Positions 7,334 to 17,689 of a stretch of 64,000 bases of DNA are shown piece after piece. The DNA comes from Streptomyces sp. NBC_00154. GTDB lineage: Bacteria; Actinomycetota; Actinomycetes; Streptomycetales; Streptomycetaceae. The notes beneath the pieces were generated by a model. The model saw only the letters and a program-made list of their open reading frames with translations, was not told the origin of the DNA and did not search any database. The translations under genes and the position numbers were made by a program. The DNA lies in contig NZ_JAPEMI010000002.1 in assembly GCF_026342835.1 (NCBI RefSeq), positions 1,488,001 to 1,552,000 of the forward strand, in the 5' to 3' direction. How positions within the stretch are numbered: position 1 is the first letter of the stretch; each line of letters begins with the position of its first letter.

Positions 7334-8315
7334 AGCACGAGGTGAGGTGTCTGCCGCCTTGATCGAGGCGCTCGGCGGGGAACCGGGTCGGCACGTGCTG
7401 CCGGAGTCGTCCCTGGTGGGGGGCGCCGATCCGTACGGCGACGATCTTCAGCTGGCCCTGTATCTCTGTTACGAGTTGCACTACCGCGGCTTCGACGGGG
7501 TGGCCGGCATGTGGGAGTGGAATCCGGACCTGCTCAGGGTGCGTGCCGCGCTGGAGCGGGGCTTTCTGGCGGCTCTGCGCGCTGACGTGCCGGTTGCCGA
7601 GGATGTCGGCAGCGCACTGGACGAAGTCCTTCTGGAGCCGGTGGACGCCGAAGGCGTGTCGTACTTCCTGCGGGACGAGGGCGAGCTGTGGCATCTGCGC
7701 GAGTATGCCGTCCAACGCTCGCTGTACCACCTGAAGGAGGCTGATCCGCACGTGTGGGTGATTCCGCGCCTGACGGGTCGGGCCAAGGCGGGAATGGTAG
7801 GTGTGGAGTACGACGAATTCGGAGCGGGACGGGCGGAACGGATCCACTCGAAGTTGTTCGCCGATCTGATGGCAGACCTCCACCTGGACACCTCGTACGG
7901 GCGCTACCTCGACGCCGGATCGCGGCAGATGCTCGCGACCGTCAACCTCATGTCGCTCTTCGGGCTCCACCGCTCACACCGTGGTGCGCTGGTCGGTCAC
8001 TTCGCCTCAGTGGAGATCACCTCCTCCCCGGGGTCGAAGCGCCTCGCGGAAGCATTGAAGCGAGCCGGCGCCGGGCCTGCGGCGGTCCACTTCTATACGG
8101 AGCATGTCGAGGCCGACGCCGTGCACGAGCAACTCGTGCGGCATGAGGTCGTCGCCGGTCTGCTCCAGGTGGAGCCGGATCTGGCACCAGATGTCGCGTT
8201 CGGCATCGCGGCCACCGGATGGTTGGAAGACCGGTTCGGAGAGCAGTTGCTCGGCGCCTGGCAGGACGGCGTGTCCTCACTCCGCGTGCCGCTCCTCGAC
8301 ACTGGCGGAGAGTAA
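7320..8315 (+). CDS. Iron-containing redox enzyme family protein (heme-oxygenase-like diiron fold)
   Basis: The 331-residue protein has the layout of actinobacterial 'iron-containing redox enzyme' proteins: an N-terminal helical part with DLQLALYLCYELHYRGF, a middle with REYAVQRSLYHLKEADPHVWVIPRL, and a C-terminal helical core with EYDEFGAGR, HSKLFADLM and FYTEHVEADAVHE. The spaced E/H/D residues in these helices are consistent with a diiron site of the heme-oxygenase-like superfamily. The ATG at 7320 was chosen because a GAAGGGAG site precedes it; a longer frame upstream is only the VOC gene in another phase. The substrate is unknown. Confidence 0.8.
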   Translation: MKLPEARGEVSAALIEALGGEPGRHVLPESSLVGGADPYGDDLQLALYLCYELHYRGFDGVAGMWEWNPDLLRVRAALERGFLAALRADVPVAEDVGSALDEVLLEPVDAEGVSYFLRDEGELWHLREYAVQRSLYHLKEADPHVWVIPRLTGRAKAGMVGVEYDEFGAGRAERIHSKLFADLMADLHLDTSYGRYLDAGSRQMLATVNLMSLFGLHRSHRGALVGHFASVEITSSPGSKRLAEALKRAGAGPAAVHFYTEHVEADAVHEQLVRHEVVAGLLQVEPDLAPDVAFGIAATGWLEDRFGEQLLGAWQDGVSSLRVPLLDTGGE

Positions 8316-8497
8316 ACCGTCCGGGATTACGTGTCCCAAAGATCGGGCGGTAGCGGCGAAACGTTCACGACGACCGCCGCTGAGCTTCCCCGCCGGCAAC
8401 GCGTCGCGCAGCTGGTCTCGACCCCTACTCACTTTGAGGCGACCGCTCTGGCCACGGGGCCGCGCCACGTGCTGCGGGCAAATCCGAGCGCGACCCG

Positions 8498-9651
<1,154 letters not shown>

Positions 9652-9655
<4 letters not shown>

Positions 9656-10059
9656 TCCGTGATGGTGGGCGGCGCGGCCAGGAACGGGCGCACCTCCAGC
9701 CACTCGTGGATCGGCTTGCCGCCCGCCCCAGGGGCTGCCGAAAGCTCCCCGGCCAGCTCGACGGCGCGCTCGTAGCTGTCGACGTCGATGACCATCCAGC
9801 CGGCGATGAGGTCCTTGGTCTCCGCGAACGGTCCGTCGGTGACCGGCGGGCGCCCCTCACCGTCGTAGCGGACCCAGGCTCCCTCGGGGGCGAGCGCCTG
9901 ACCGTCGACGAACTCGCCTGTCTTCTCCAGCCGGGCCGCGAAGTCGTTCATGTACTGCATGTGCGCCGAGATCTCCTCCGGCGTCCACTGGTCCATGGGC
10001 ACGTCGTTGACCGAAGCCGGGGCGCCGCGGTAGTGCTTCAGCAGCAGGTACTTGGCCAT
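9652..10059 (-). CDS. YCII-related DGPF-domain protein, ECF42 partner
   Basis: This 135-residue protein shows the YCII/DGPF fold: MAKYLLLKHYRG at the N-terminus and the signature VTDGPFAETKDLIAGW around residue 73. DGPF proteins are encoded next to ECF42 sigma factors and are their usual targets, but their biochemical role is unsettled. It is the first gene of the pair, its stop overlaps the sigma gene start (GTGA), and a predicted ECF42 promoter lies about 53 bases upstream. A GAGGAG-type ribosome site is present before the ATG. Confidence 0.9.
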
Positions 10060-10111
10060 CGTGGTTCTCCTCGGTGCTCGTGCGACCCATTGTGGTCGCG
10101 TTCACCCCGGG

Positions 10112-10138
10112 GACGGAGCCGGACGCGGGTTCTCGACA
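10112..10138 (-). promoter_or_regulatory. Predicted ECF42 promoter of the DGPF-sigma operon
   Basis: On the minus strand TGTCGA (10133-10138) is followed after 17 bases by CGTC (10112-10115). This fits the ECF42 consensus as I remember it (TGTCGA in -35, CG(A/T)C in -10) and lies upstream of the DGPF gene, so autoregulation is likely. Confidence 0.72.
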
Positions 10139-10385
10139 TCGCCGTCCGTTTTTTTGGGCTCTCGTGGATGAGCCTGGGTGAGCCGTCTCGCGGTGTCCGG
10201 GTCCACGGCGGGCAAGATCCGTTCGAAGACGGACCCTGGTGCTGGCGCCTACTGTCCGGTCCGTGGCTGGAACGGAACTGCAAGGCATGCATGGGGTTCC
10301 CCAGGGTGGCTCACCTTGTCTCCCACCCGCAGGCCGGTGACCTGCGGACGAAAGCCGCGAAGAAGTAGTGGTCGCGGCAGGGCGG

Positions 10386-11216
10386 CTATCCGACGAGTGC
10401 CTGGGTGCCGAGGACGGCGAGGAGATCCAGGCGTTCGGCGTCCTCGGTGCCGGGCTCAGCCGTGTAAATCATGATGCGCAGATCGCTGCCCGCCACGCTG
10501 AGCACATCGCAGTCCAGCGTCAGGGAGCCCACCTGCGGGTGATCGATGGTCTTTCGCGCAGCCTCGTGCTGACCCACGGCGCCCGCATCCCACAGTCCGG
10601 CGAACCGTTCGCTGTTCGTGCGCAACTCTGCTACCAGGCGCCGCAGTTGCTGGTCATCCGGGTACCGTCCGACAGTCGTGCGCAGGTCGGCGACCACGGT
10701 GGTCTCCATCGCGCGCCGGGACTGCGCTGTGTAGCGGACGCGATCACCCGACCCGAGGAAGGCGCGCCACACGCCGTTGCGCTCCCGGCCGTGCCGCTCG
10801 CCCATCAGCGCCGTGTACAGCGGGTTGGCCAGCAGTTGCGTCCACGCCGCGTCGAAGACCGCGACGGGCGTCCCGGTCAGCCGGTCCAGCATCCGGTGCA
10901 CGCTCGGTGTGATGTAGGCGGGCACCGCCCCCTGCCCCGGGGGTACGAGCCCGGCGACGTGGAACAGGTGCTCGCGCTCGGCCGTGGAGAGTCGCAGGGC
11001 ACGCCCCAGGGCCTCGACGACCTGCTCCGAGGGGTTGGTCGCCCGTCCCTGTTCCAGGCGGGTCACGTAGTCGACCGAGATCCCGGCCAGCAGGGCCAGC
11101 TCCTCCCGGCGCAGCCCGGCCGCGCGCCGATGGCCGCCCGTGGGCAGCCCGGCTGCCTCCGGGGAGACCCGGTCGCGCCAGCGCCGCACTGTGCGCCCGA
11201 AATCCGTGCTCGCCAT
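10386..11216 (-). CDS. MmyB-like XRE-family transcriptional regulator
   Basis: The 276-residue protein begins with an XRE-type helix-turn-helix (RREELALLAGISVDYVTRLEQGRA, residues about 35-58), followed by the MmyB-like ligand-binding domain with NPLYTALMG and a conserved C-terminal HPEVG-like HPQVGSLTLDCDVL. Regulators of this type usually sit divergent from the short-chain dehydrogenase they control, exactly as seen with the SDR at 11318. The ATG at 11216 is the start matching the family. The 100-base divergent region should hold the operator. The effector is unknown. Confidence 0.9.
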   Translation of the reverse strand: MASTDFGRTVRRWRDRVSPEAAGLPTGGHRRAAGLRREELALLAGISVDYVTRLEQGRATNPSEQVVEALGRALRLSTAEREHLFHVAGLVPPGQGAVPAYITPSVHRMLDRLTGTPVAVFDAAWTQLLANPLYTALMGERHGRERNGVWRAFLGSGDRVRYTAQSRRAMETTVVADLRTTVGRYPDDQQLRRLVAELRTNSERFAGLWDAGAVGQHEAARKTIDHPQVGSLTLDCDVLSVAGSDLRIMIYTAEPGTEDAERLDLLAVLGTQALVG

Positions 11217-11317
11217 GTCACCACTGTGCACCGCCACGCGCGGAACTTCCTGGTACTGGCGGTCCCAGGAAGATGGGACTCCTGGCTGCTTCCGACACTC
11301 AGCTGCAGCCTGGAGGC

Positions 11318-12025
11318 ATGACAACGACACTGATCACCGGAGCGAACAAGGGTCTCGGCTTCGAGACCGCCCGCCGACTGACTGCCGCGGGCCACACCGT
11401 CTACATCGGAAGCCGGGACGCCGAACGCGGGCGCCGGGCCGCCGAGCAACTGGGTGCACGGCTGGTCCAGCTCGATACCACCGACGACGCGTCCGTCGAG
11501 GTGGCGGCGAGGACCATCGAGGCCGATGGAGGACTGGACGTACTGATCAACAACGCAGGCATCGAGGAAAGGGGTGCCGGCAACGTTGTGATCGGTGCCG
11601 CGGACGTGACCGCCCACATCATGCGGAACACGTTCGAGACGAACGTCTTCGGCACCGTGCGTGTCCTGCACGCCTTCCTGCCGCTGCTCGAGCGTTCCGA
11701 GGCCCCGGTCGTGGTCAACGTCAGCAGTGGCTTGGGCTCGCTGACCCGGCTCACCAGTGCGGGTACCCCGTCGTACGCCTACCCGGGCGTTGCCTACCCG
11801 GCGTCGAAGACAGCGGTCAACACGATCACCGTGCAGTACGCGAAGGCGTTCCCGAACATGCGCATCAACGCGGTGGAGCCCGGCTTCACCAAGACCGACC
11901 TGAACGGGAACACCGGCGTCCAGAGCGTCGAACAGGGCGCCGAGATCATCGTGCGTATGGCGCAGGTGGGCCACGACGGCCCCACAGGAGGCTACTTCGA
12001 TGCCGAGGGCACCCTTCCCTGGTAA
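11318..12025 (+). CDS. Short-chain dehydrogenase/reductase
   Basis: This 235-residue classical SDR has the cofactor motif TGANKGLG at residues 6-13, NNAG near residue 82, an active-site Ser in NVSSGLGSL, and YPASK with the catalytic Tyr-Lys pair near residue 160. Its C-terminus VEPGFTKTDLN is typical of the NAD(P)-dependent carbonyl-reductase-like group. A TGGAGG ribosome site precedes the ATG at 11318. It is divergent from the MmyB-like regulator and followed by a strong terminator. The physiological substrate cannot be read from sequence. Confidence 0.92.
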   Translation: MTTTLITGANKGLGFETARRLTAAGHTVYIGSRDAERGRRAAEQLGARLVQLDTTDDASVEVAARTIEADGGLDVLINNAGIEERGAGNVVIGAADVTAHIMRNTFETNVFGTVRVLHAFLPLLERSEAPVVVNVSSGLGSLTRLTSAGTPSYAYPGVAYPASKTAVNTITVQYAKAFPNMRINAVEPGFTKTDLNGNTGVQSVEQGAEIIVRMAQVGHDGPTGGYFDAEGTLPW

Positions 12026-12056
12026 GGCCGCACCAGCCGCCATCACCTCGACGGTG

Positions 12057-12094
12057 CCGCGCCCACCCCGACGTGCCGGGCGGGGTGGGCGCGG
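12057..12094 (+). terminator. Perfect 14-bp stem terminator after the SDR gene
   Basis: CCGCGCCCACCCCG (12057-12070) pairs with 12081-12094 across a 10-base loop. There is no real U tract, as is common for Streptomyces terminators. Confidence 0.8.
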
Positions 12095-12131
12095 CCTCCT
12101 ATCAACGGGCGTCCCTTCGCGTGGGTGAACG

Positions 12132-12287
12132 ATGAACAGCGATCTGGACGAGGCGTACGTGACCGGCCACCACCGTGGGCGTGGGCTTCTGCACCACGTC
12201 AACCCGCGGATCGGTCTGCGCGAGGACGACTTCCGCACGCTCGCCGACTTCGCCCGGTCTCTGGACACTTCACGAGCCACCGGCTGA
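12132..12287 (+). CDS. Short hypothetical ORF, 51 residues
   Basis: An ATG at 12132 follows a GTGGGTGAACG stretch with no good ribosome site. The product (starting MNSDLDEAYVTGHH, ending FARSLDTSRATG) has a helical C-terminus and no motif I recognise. It may be the tail of a decayed gene, since the SDR terminator separates it from anything upstream. Real expression is uncertain. Confidence 0.25.
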   Translation: MNSDLDEAYVTGHHRGRGLLHHVNPRIGLREDDFRTLADFARSLDTSRATG

Positions 12288-12433
12288 GCCCAACGCCAGC
12301 TATCAGGCAGCTCTGTGCTCGGTCACGCCATTATTTCGGGACAACCTTTCGCCGGCCCCTTCGGAGCTCACGGACAGCCACACGGACCGACAGCCGCGAT
12401 GCGGCTGTCGCGCACCCCGGCTGGCAGCCGCTT

Positions 12434-12901
12434 CTACGCGGCGGGCTCGGCGGTCCAGGCGATGTGCGGGGGCACGACCCGTGCGCATAGGGGACTGCCG
12501 CACGCGTCGGTCAGCCCGAGGCGTCCGACCAGCAGGCCGTCGTGTGCGGCGGAGGCGAGTACGTCGGCGGGGACGACGTCGAGCATGAGCTTGGCGCGGC
12601 GGAACATCGTGAAGGTTCCCGCCTCGTCGACCGTGCCCCACGACAGGTAGATGAACCGGCGGCCCAGACGGTCCTGCACGTAGGGGCCCTTCACCTCGGT
12701 GCCGGTCGGCGAGGCGATCGCGGTGCACTCCAGAGTCCACGTCGCGGACGCGGCGTCGCCGGGCTGCGGGTCGAGGAGTTCAGCCGGACGGTCGCGACGT
12801 TGCACGGCGACGTGAATGTTGTCGTACGCGGGGACTTTGGCGTCAGCGGGGGCCGGGCAGGTGAGGCCGGGCAGGTCGACGGCGTCGATGCGGATGTGCA
12901 T
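12434..12901 (-). CDS. DUF5990-family protein
   Basis: The protein starts MHIRIDAVDLPGLTC and contains ELLDPQPGDAASATWTLEC and a DVKGPYV-like EVKGPYVQDRLG segment, the layout of the DUF5990 family of small beta-rich actinobacterial proteins. I chose the ATG at 12901 because homologues begin at this point; two further in-frame ATGs upstream would add up to eight residues. No catalytic residues are known for the family. It is transcribed alone on the minus strand and is followed by about 235 bases without a supported gene up to the peptidase at 13139-13906. Confidence 0.82.
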   Translation of the reverse strand: MHIRIDAVDLPGLTCPAPADAKVPAYDNIHVAVQRRDRPAELLDPQPGDAASATWTLECTAIASPTGTEVKGPYVQDRLGRRFIYLSWGTVDEAGTFTMFRRAKLMLDVVPADVLASAAHDGLLVGRLGLTDACGSPLCARVVPPHIAWTAEPAA

Positions 12902-13138
12902 GAAGGCCATCATCCTCCATCGCATGTGCCCGACGCCTTGCGGCTTCCACGGCCAGGCTTCCTGAGGCTCATGCCGGCTGTGCGGGTCGGAGAAGGGCCG
13001 CAGCCCCCAACCTCCGCCGCCTGACCGAACTCGGCCTCACCCCCACACCTGGACCCGAGCCACCATCCCCGCACAACCGCGAAGGGGCACCCCCAACCGG
13101 GACACCCCTCCACCAACTAGATCTTCAGGAGACTCCTA

Positions 13139-13906
13139 CTAGACGGTGCCGTTCTCCCACCACCAGGCCCTGCCGAGGTCCGCCCGGCTGTCGACGTGCT
13201 GGTGGTCCGCGGTGTAGGTCTCCAGACCGGAGAATCCGGAGGTCTCCGCCTTCTGGTAGACGGTCTTGTTGGGCACTCCGGGGACGGCAAGGTCGGCCGC
13301 CGTGCCGTACAGGTGCATGCTGTCGCTGGCGCCGCCGACGTCGGCATTGTGTGCAATGCTGCGGAAACCGGAATTGACCGTGATGGGGACGTTGCCGAGC
13401 TTCTTGCGCAGCGCCTCAAGCTTGTACATCGCGCGGCGGACATTCTCCTTGACGTCGGTCGCGCTCAGCTTGCCGCCGGAGAAGGTGCCGCTGATCCGGT
13501 CGGTGAACTCGCTGAAGTCGAAGTGCACGGTCGAACCGTCCGACTGCTCCAGGGCGTTGAGCTGCGACTGGGTCGCGGGCCCGGCGCTGCCGTCGGCGGT
13601 GAGTCCGTAGGCCGCCTGGAACCGGCGGACCGCCGCCGCGGTGCCGGCACCGAAGTTGCCGTCGATGGCCACGCGGGTCTGGCTGGCGCTGTCCGCGGCC
13701 CAGCCGGCGACTCTGATCTGCAGTTCGGTCACGTCGGCGCCGGTGGCCCCCTGGTTCAGGGTGCGCGACCAGGAGTACGCCTGCGCGGCCCCCGACAGCA
13801 GAACGGGCCCGAGTACGGCACCGATACCGGCGGCCAACGTCCCGCGCAGCGCCGTACGGCGGTCGAACGAGTGCGGAAAGCGGGAAGAGAAGCGGGAAGG
13901 AGCCAT
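13139..13906 (-). CDS. Exported zinc D-Ala-D-Ala carboxypeptidase (peptidase M15A) with peptidoglycan-binding domain
   Basis: Residues 1-42 are a Tat signal peptide (DRRTALRGTLAAG then a hydrophobic core ending AQA). Residues 50-125 are a PG_binding_1 domain (GATGADVTELQIRVAGWAAD, FGAGTAAAVRRFQ). The C-terminal M15A domain shows SGFRS, the zinc-binding SMHLYGTAADL (SxHxxGxAxD) and the HQHVD histidine. It should trim D-alanyl-D-alanine in cell-wall stem peptides, like the Streptomyces albus G enzyme. The ATG at 13906 has an AAAGGA site. It stands alone; neighbours on both sides are in unrelated units. Confidence 0.92.
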   Translation of the reverse strand: MAPSRFSSRFPHSFDRRTALRGTLAAGIGAVLGPVLLSGAAQAYSWSRTLNQGATGADVTELQIRVAGWAADSASQTRVAIDGNFGAGTAAAVRRFQAAYGLTADGSAGPATQSQLNALEQSDGSTVHFDFSEFTDRISGTFSGGKLSATDVKENVRRAMYKLEALRKKLGNVPITVNSGFRSIAHNADVGGASDSMHLYGTAADLAVPGVPNKTVYQKAETSGFSGLETYTADHQHVDSRADLGRAWWWENGTV

Positions 13907-14060
13907 CTTCGTCCTTTCACGGACCTGTCGCAGTGCAGTGGATGACGCGAACTGGGCCAGTGTCATGGACATGCGAGTGCAGCGGAAGAGCGCCGTTACC
14001 GATATCGCGCCTGCCGGCGTCCGGTGGTTCCGGTTCCTCCGGAGCCGGGACGGAAAGCCG

Positions 14061-15218
14061 TCAGGACAGGTGATCTGCAGGGCGGTATTCCGGATAGGGG
14101 ACGGGGCTGCGGTGGATTGCGATGATGGCGGCGTCGTCGCCCAGGCGTCCGCCGACGTAGGCGAGGAGGTCGCGTCTCAGGTGGTACAGGAGTGTCTCCG
14201 GGGGGCTCTCCGTCCACTGGGCGGCGCGTTCCGCGAGCGGGTAGAAGTCGCCGCCTCGGTCGCGCGCTTCGATGACGCCGTCGGTGAAAAGGAGGAGGGT
14301 GTCTCCTGCTTCGAAGGCAAACACGTCGACGGTGTAGGCCGCCGGCCCCATGTCGCCGATCCCCAGCGGGGGCGCTGGGTGCCGACTGGGGACGGTTTCT
14401 GCATGTCCTGGGCTGAGCAGCAGGGGCGCAGGGTGGCCGCAGCTGGTCATTCGGCTGATGGGGCCCTCCTCGGGGATCTCCAGCAGGAGCGCTGTGACGA
14501 AGCGTTCCCCGGCGTCATCCTCATCCTCCGGTTCGAAGTCGGCGTGGTAGCGGGTGACGCTCTGATCGAGGGCTGCGGCCAGTGCGGGCAGGTCGGTGTG
14601 CTGGTGGGCGGCCTCGCGGAAGGCGCCGAGGAGGAGGGCGGCTTCTTCGATGGCGGCCAGGCCCTTGCCTCTCACGTCACCGATCATCATGCGGGTTCTG
14701 CCGTCGATACGGGTGGCCGCGTACAGGTCGCCCCCGATCTGAGCTTCGTCCTCGGCGGCCAGGTACAGGGAAGCGATCCGCAGTGGGCCGATCCGGTCCG
14801 GGAGCGGCCGCAGCAGTACCCTCTGTGTGGTTTCGGCCACCGAGCGCACCCGGGCGAGCTGTCGACTGTGCCGCTCGCGTATCAGGCAGAAGAACACGGT
14901 CAGGACGGAGAGGATCGCGAGGGCGGCGATCTGCACCAATGCGTTCCTGGAGGTCAGTACGCCGGAGTGCAGGGCGATGTATGCCTGGGCTACCAGGGCC
15001 AGGAGCCCGATCACTCCGGTCAGTGCAGGGCCCTCGAATGAGGAAGTGATCGCGGGCGCGATGACCAGCAGCGGTCCCAGATAGATGTCTTCCGGCAGCA
15101 GGATGTCCACGGTTGCGATCACGACGATGAGCGCGACGGGAATCGCCAGGAGCGCATGGCCCGGCCGCCATGACTCCCGCAGACCCGCGACGCCTTCCCT
15201 TATGCCCACGTCTTCCAC
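14061..15218 (-). CDS. Membrane-bound PP2C-type (SpoIIE/RsbU) serine/threonine phosphatase
   Basis: About 110 N-terminal residues hold four hydrophobic segments, followed by a short linker and a PP2C/SpoIIE domain. Metal-site motifs are intact: GGDLYAATRIDG, MIGDVRGKGLAA, LLLFTDGVIEARD and GDDAAIIAI. In Streptomyces such proteins dephosphorylate anti-anti-sigma factors in stress and differentiation cascades; the partner is unknown here. The start is uncertain: GTG at 15218 is given, but GTG at 15281 would extend it by 21 residues. No anti-sigma or antagonist gene is adjacent. Confidence 0.88.
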   Translation of the reverse strand: MEDVGIREGVAGLRESWRPGHALLAIPVALIVVIATVDILLPEDIYLGPLLVIAPAITSSFEGPALTGVIGLLALVAQAYIALHSGVLTSRNALVQIAALAILSVLTVFFCLIRERHSRQLARVRSVAETTQRVLLRPLPDRIGPLRIASLYLAAEDEAQIGGDLYAATRIDGRTRMMIGDVRGKGLAAIEEAALLLGAFREAAHQHTDLPALAAALDQSVTRYHADFEPEDEDDAGERFVTALLLEIPEEGPISRMTSCGHPAPLLLSPGHAETVPSRHPAPPLGIGDMGPAAYTVDVFAFEAGDTLLLFTDGVIEARDRGGDFYPLAERAAQWTESPPETLLYHLRRDLLAYVGGRLGDDAAIIAIHRSPVPYPEYRPADHLS

Positions 15219-15422
15219 AGTGCACCGCCCCGGGGCCGCTGACGAGTCGGCGAGAGCAAGCCGCCGCGCAGGTTCAACCACTTCGCGGCCGCGCGATCCG
15301 GGCGGGCGACGCGGTTACGGCCGACGTAGACCGGGCATCGTCCTCCGAGCGCCCCGGCACCCGCCCCGGGAAGGGGGGCGCCGGGCGGCTCACCCGGCTC
15401 GGCAGACATCTTTCCGGGCGGC

Positions 15423-15660
15423 GGTGACCAGCAGGTCTTCCTCAACACGTTCAGCATCGGGGTGTGGGACCCTGCACAGCTCCCGGGGGCTGACGACTGC
15501 CAAGGTGCGGAGGCCGGAGCTGGAGGTGCTGCGAGGCGCACCGCTCTTCGCTCACAACGGCGCGGTGATCGTTGCCACGTACCGGCGTCCGGTGCTCGAC
15601 AGGCTTCCCGAAGTGGTCACGCTGTACCGCCCCGCCGACCAGGATCGGTGGCTGCGCTGA
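15423..15660 (+). pseudogene. Fragment of a diacylglycerol-kinase-like lipid kinase, frameshifted
   Basis: From 15423 one frame reads GDQQVFLNTFSIGV, a sequence typical of DAG/sphingosine-kinase-like proteins. In another frame the DNA continues as KVRRPELEVLRGAPLFAHNG and ends VVTLYRPAD, like the C-terminal beta domain of that family. No start codon or catalytic N-terminus is present, and the two parts are out of frame, so this is gene debris. The assignment is from motif memory only and the middle of the protein is missing. Confidence 0.45.
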
Positions 15661-15694
15661 CATCGGGGATCACACCGGAGCGGCGACGGAGGGC

Positions 15695-15728
15695 GGCTGC
15701 GGCGACAGGCATTCCTGTAGCCGCAGCC
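15695..15728. terminator. Bidirectional hairpin terminator
   Basis: GGCTGCGGCGACAGG (15695-15709) pairs with 15714-15728 with one mismatch and a four-base loop. It lies between the plus-strand fragment ending at 15660 and the minus-strand DUF1206 gene ending at 15762, and may stop both. Confidence 0.7.
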
Positions 15729-15761
15729 ACCCCGCGTACCGCATGGATCCATCGCCGCCTG

Positions 15762-16604
15762 TCAGACCTTGCGCCAGCGGGCATTGGCCCAGGAGAAGAC
15801 CCCGAACGCCGCGAGGCCGACTGCAATCAGTACCAGCAGCCAGGGCCCTGCAGGGGTCTCGGTGAAGGAGCGCAGGGTGTCGTCCATGCCCTTGGCCTTA
15901 CCGGGCTTGTGCTGGACGGCCGCCGCTACGGCGAAGACACCCGCGACAGCGAAGACGATGCCCCGGGCGGCGCCGCCGAACATTCCGAGGAAATCGATCG
16001 TTTTGCGGATCTTCTCTGACATCTCGAACATTTTCAGGTGCTTATGGAACTTATGCCTGATCGCCCTCACCGCGATCCACACACCGGCTGCGGCCACCGC
16101 GATACCGGCGACAGCGACGATCCACTGCCCACCGGGCCAGTCCAGCGCTTTCGCTGTGACGTCCTGGGAGCTCTTGTCGGAGCTGCCGCTGCCGCTGCCC
16201 TCGTCTCCGGCAGCGTAGGACAGCACGGAGTAGGAGACGAATCCGTAGAAGACGAAACGGCCGGCGGCCATCGCCCTCTTACTCGCCTTCTTGCCGTCCG
16301 GGCCCGCCTGCCCGAAAGCGGCTTCGGACAGCCGCCACAGGGCCATGCCCGCCAGGGCTACGCCGAGCAGCCAGAGCAGAACGGTACCGAAGGGCTTCTC
16401 GGCGATCTCGGTGATCGCACCGCCGCGGTCCGCCTGCTTGCCACCGCCGTCGGAGAGCGCGATCCGAAGCGAGATGACGCCTATCAGTACGTAGATGACC
16501 CCGCGGGCGACGAAGCCCGCACGGGCTGCGGCCGAGACTGCTGTGCTGTTCGCCGCGCGTTGGGCGTGCACGCGTCCGCGTGCCTTCGCCGATCCAGTTG
16601 CCAT
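15762..16604 (-). CDS. DUF1206 integral membrane protein
   Basis: The 280-residue protein contains three DUF1206 repeats, each with a pair of membrane segments and a recurring ARxGFVARGVIYVLIG-type signature (see also ARGIVFAVAGVFAV and WPGGQWIV). Six transmembrane helices are predicted by eye. The charged K/H-rich loop between repeats two and three is cytoplasmic-like. Function is unknown in all relatives. The ATG at 16604 (MATGSAKARG) is preferred over an upstream in-frame start. The gene is transcribed in the same direction as the oxidoreductase at 16667 but with a 62-base gap. Confidence 0.88.
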   Translation of the reverse strand: MATGSAKARGRVHAQRAANSTAVSAAARAGFVARGVIYVLIGVISLRIALSDGGGKQADRGGAITEIAEKPFGTVLLWLLGVALAGMALWRLSEAAFGQAGPDGKKASKRAMAAGRFVFYGFVSYSVLSYAAGDEGSGSGSSDKSSQDVTAKALDWPGGQWIVAVAGIAVAAAGVWIAVRAIRHKFHKHLKMFEMSEKIRKTIDFLGMFGGAARGIVFAVAGVFAVAAAVQHKPGKAKGMDDTLRSFTETPAGPWLLVLIAVGLAAFGVFSWANARWRKV

Positions 16605-16666
16605 GCCCACCGTGTGCCCCCGAAGGGGCATGCGATTCCTGGAGCCGGCCCCTGCTTCACTCCCGC

Positions 16667-17605
16667 TCAGTTCTTAGGAACGGTGGCGAAGTAGTGGCCC
16701 TTGTCGAGGTCGTCGATGAGGCCGGACTGCGTCGGATGCCACCCGAGCAGTTCGCGGGTGCGGGCGCTGGAGGCGGTGCTGTCCATGCCGAGGAAGCCGG
16801 CCAGCCAGCTGAAGTGCCTGGGCGCGTCGTCCGGGGAGACCGAGGCCACAGGCAGGCCGAGGTGCCGCCCGATCACTTCGGCGACGGTACGGATCGGCAC
16901 ACCCTCGTCCGCGACCGCGTGCAGCGTGGAGCCGGCCGGAGCACTCTCCAGTGCCAGGCGGAAGAGGTGCGCGGCGTCGGACCGGTGCACGGCGGGCCAG
17001 CGGTTGGCGCCGTCCCGGATGTAGCCGGAGACGCCCTTCTCGCGGGCGATGGCGACCACGGTGGCGAGGAAACCGTGGTCCCCGTCGCCGTGCACGGTCG
17101 GAGGAAGGCGCACGACCGACGAGCGGATGCCGTGGTCCGCGAGGGCGACCGTCATGTGCGCGTTGGCCAGCCGCTTGGCCGGGCCGCCGGCCAGGTGGGC
17201 ACCGACCGGGCCGGACCCCTGGCCGTCCTGCTCGGTCGCCACCCGCCCCGGCGCCAGCCCGAGCGTGCCGGAGGCGATGAGGAACGGGCGGTCGGAGCCG
17301 GCGAGCACCTCGCCGAACGTATCGATGGCACGCCGGTCCGCATCGGCGGCGTCCTCGAAGCCGCCGCTGAACGCGATGTCGTGCTTGAAGGCGAGGTGGA
17401 TCACGCCGTCGGCGTCGGCAGCCGCGCTGCGCAGGGTGTCGAGATCGTCGAGCGTGCCGCGGCGCACCTCGGCGCCGGCCTCGGCGAGGGTGGCGGCCGA
17501 GGCGCCCGAGCGGGCGAGCCCGACGACTTGGTGGCCGGCGCCGATGAGTTCCGGAACAACGGCTGAACCGATCCAGCCGGACGCGCCGGTGACGAACACG
17601 CGCAT
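16667..17605 (-). CDS. NAD-dependent epimerase/extended SDR oxidoreductase
   Basis: The protein opens with the Rossmann motif TGASGWIGSAV (residues 6-16) followed by LARSGASAATLAEAGAEVRRGTL, the typical extended-SDR layout; DGVIHLAF follows near residue 75. At 312 residues it is of normal length. The Tyr-x-x-x-Lys motif is not evident at the usual position, so catalysis may be of the atypical NAD(P)-binding type. It is divergent from the TetR gene at 17754, with a palindromic operator pair in between, so repression by that TetR is likely. Confidence 0.85.
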   Translation of the reverse strand: MRVFVTGASGWIGSAVVPELIGAGHQVVGLARSGASAATLAEAGAEVRRGTLDDLDTLRSAAADADGVIHLAFKHDIAFSGGFEDAADADRRAIDTFGEVLAGSDRPFLIASGTLGLAPGRVATEQDGQGSGPVGAHLAGGPAKRLANAHMTVALADHGIRSSVVRLPPTVHGDGDHGFLATVVAIAREKGVSGYIRDGANRWPAVHRSDAAHLFRLALESAPAGSTLHAVADEGVPIRTVAEVIGRHLGLPVASVSPDDAPRHFSWLAGFLGMDSTASSARTRELLGWHPTQSGLIDDLDKGHYFATVPKN

Positions 17606-17689
17606 GAGGAGAACCTCCGGGTAGGTCGACCGTCCTCGCCGCGCGGTACCGGGGGTACCGGGACACGGGAAGTGCGGCGAACGAGCCTA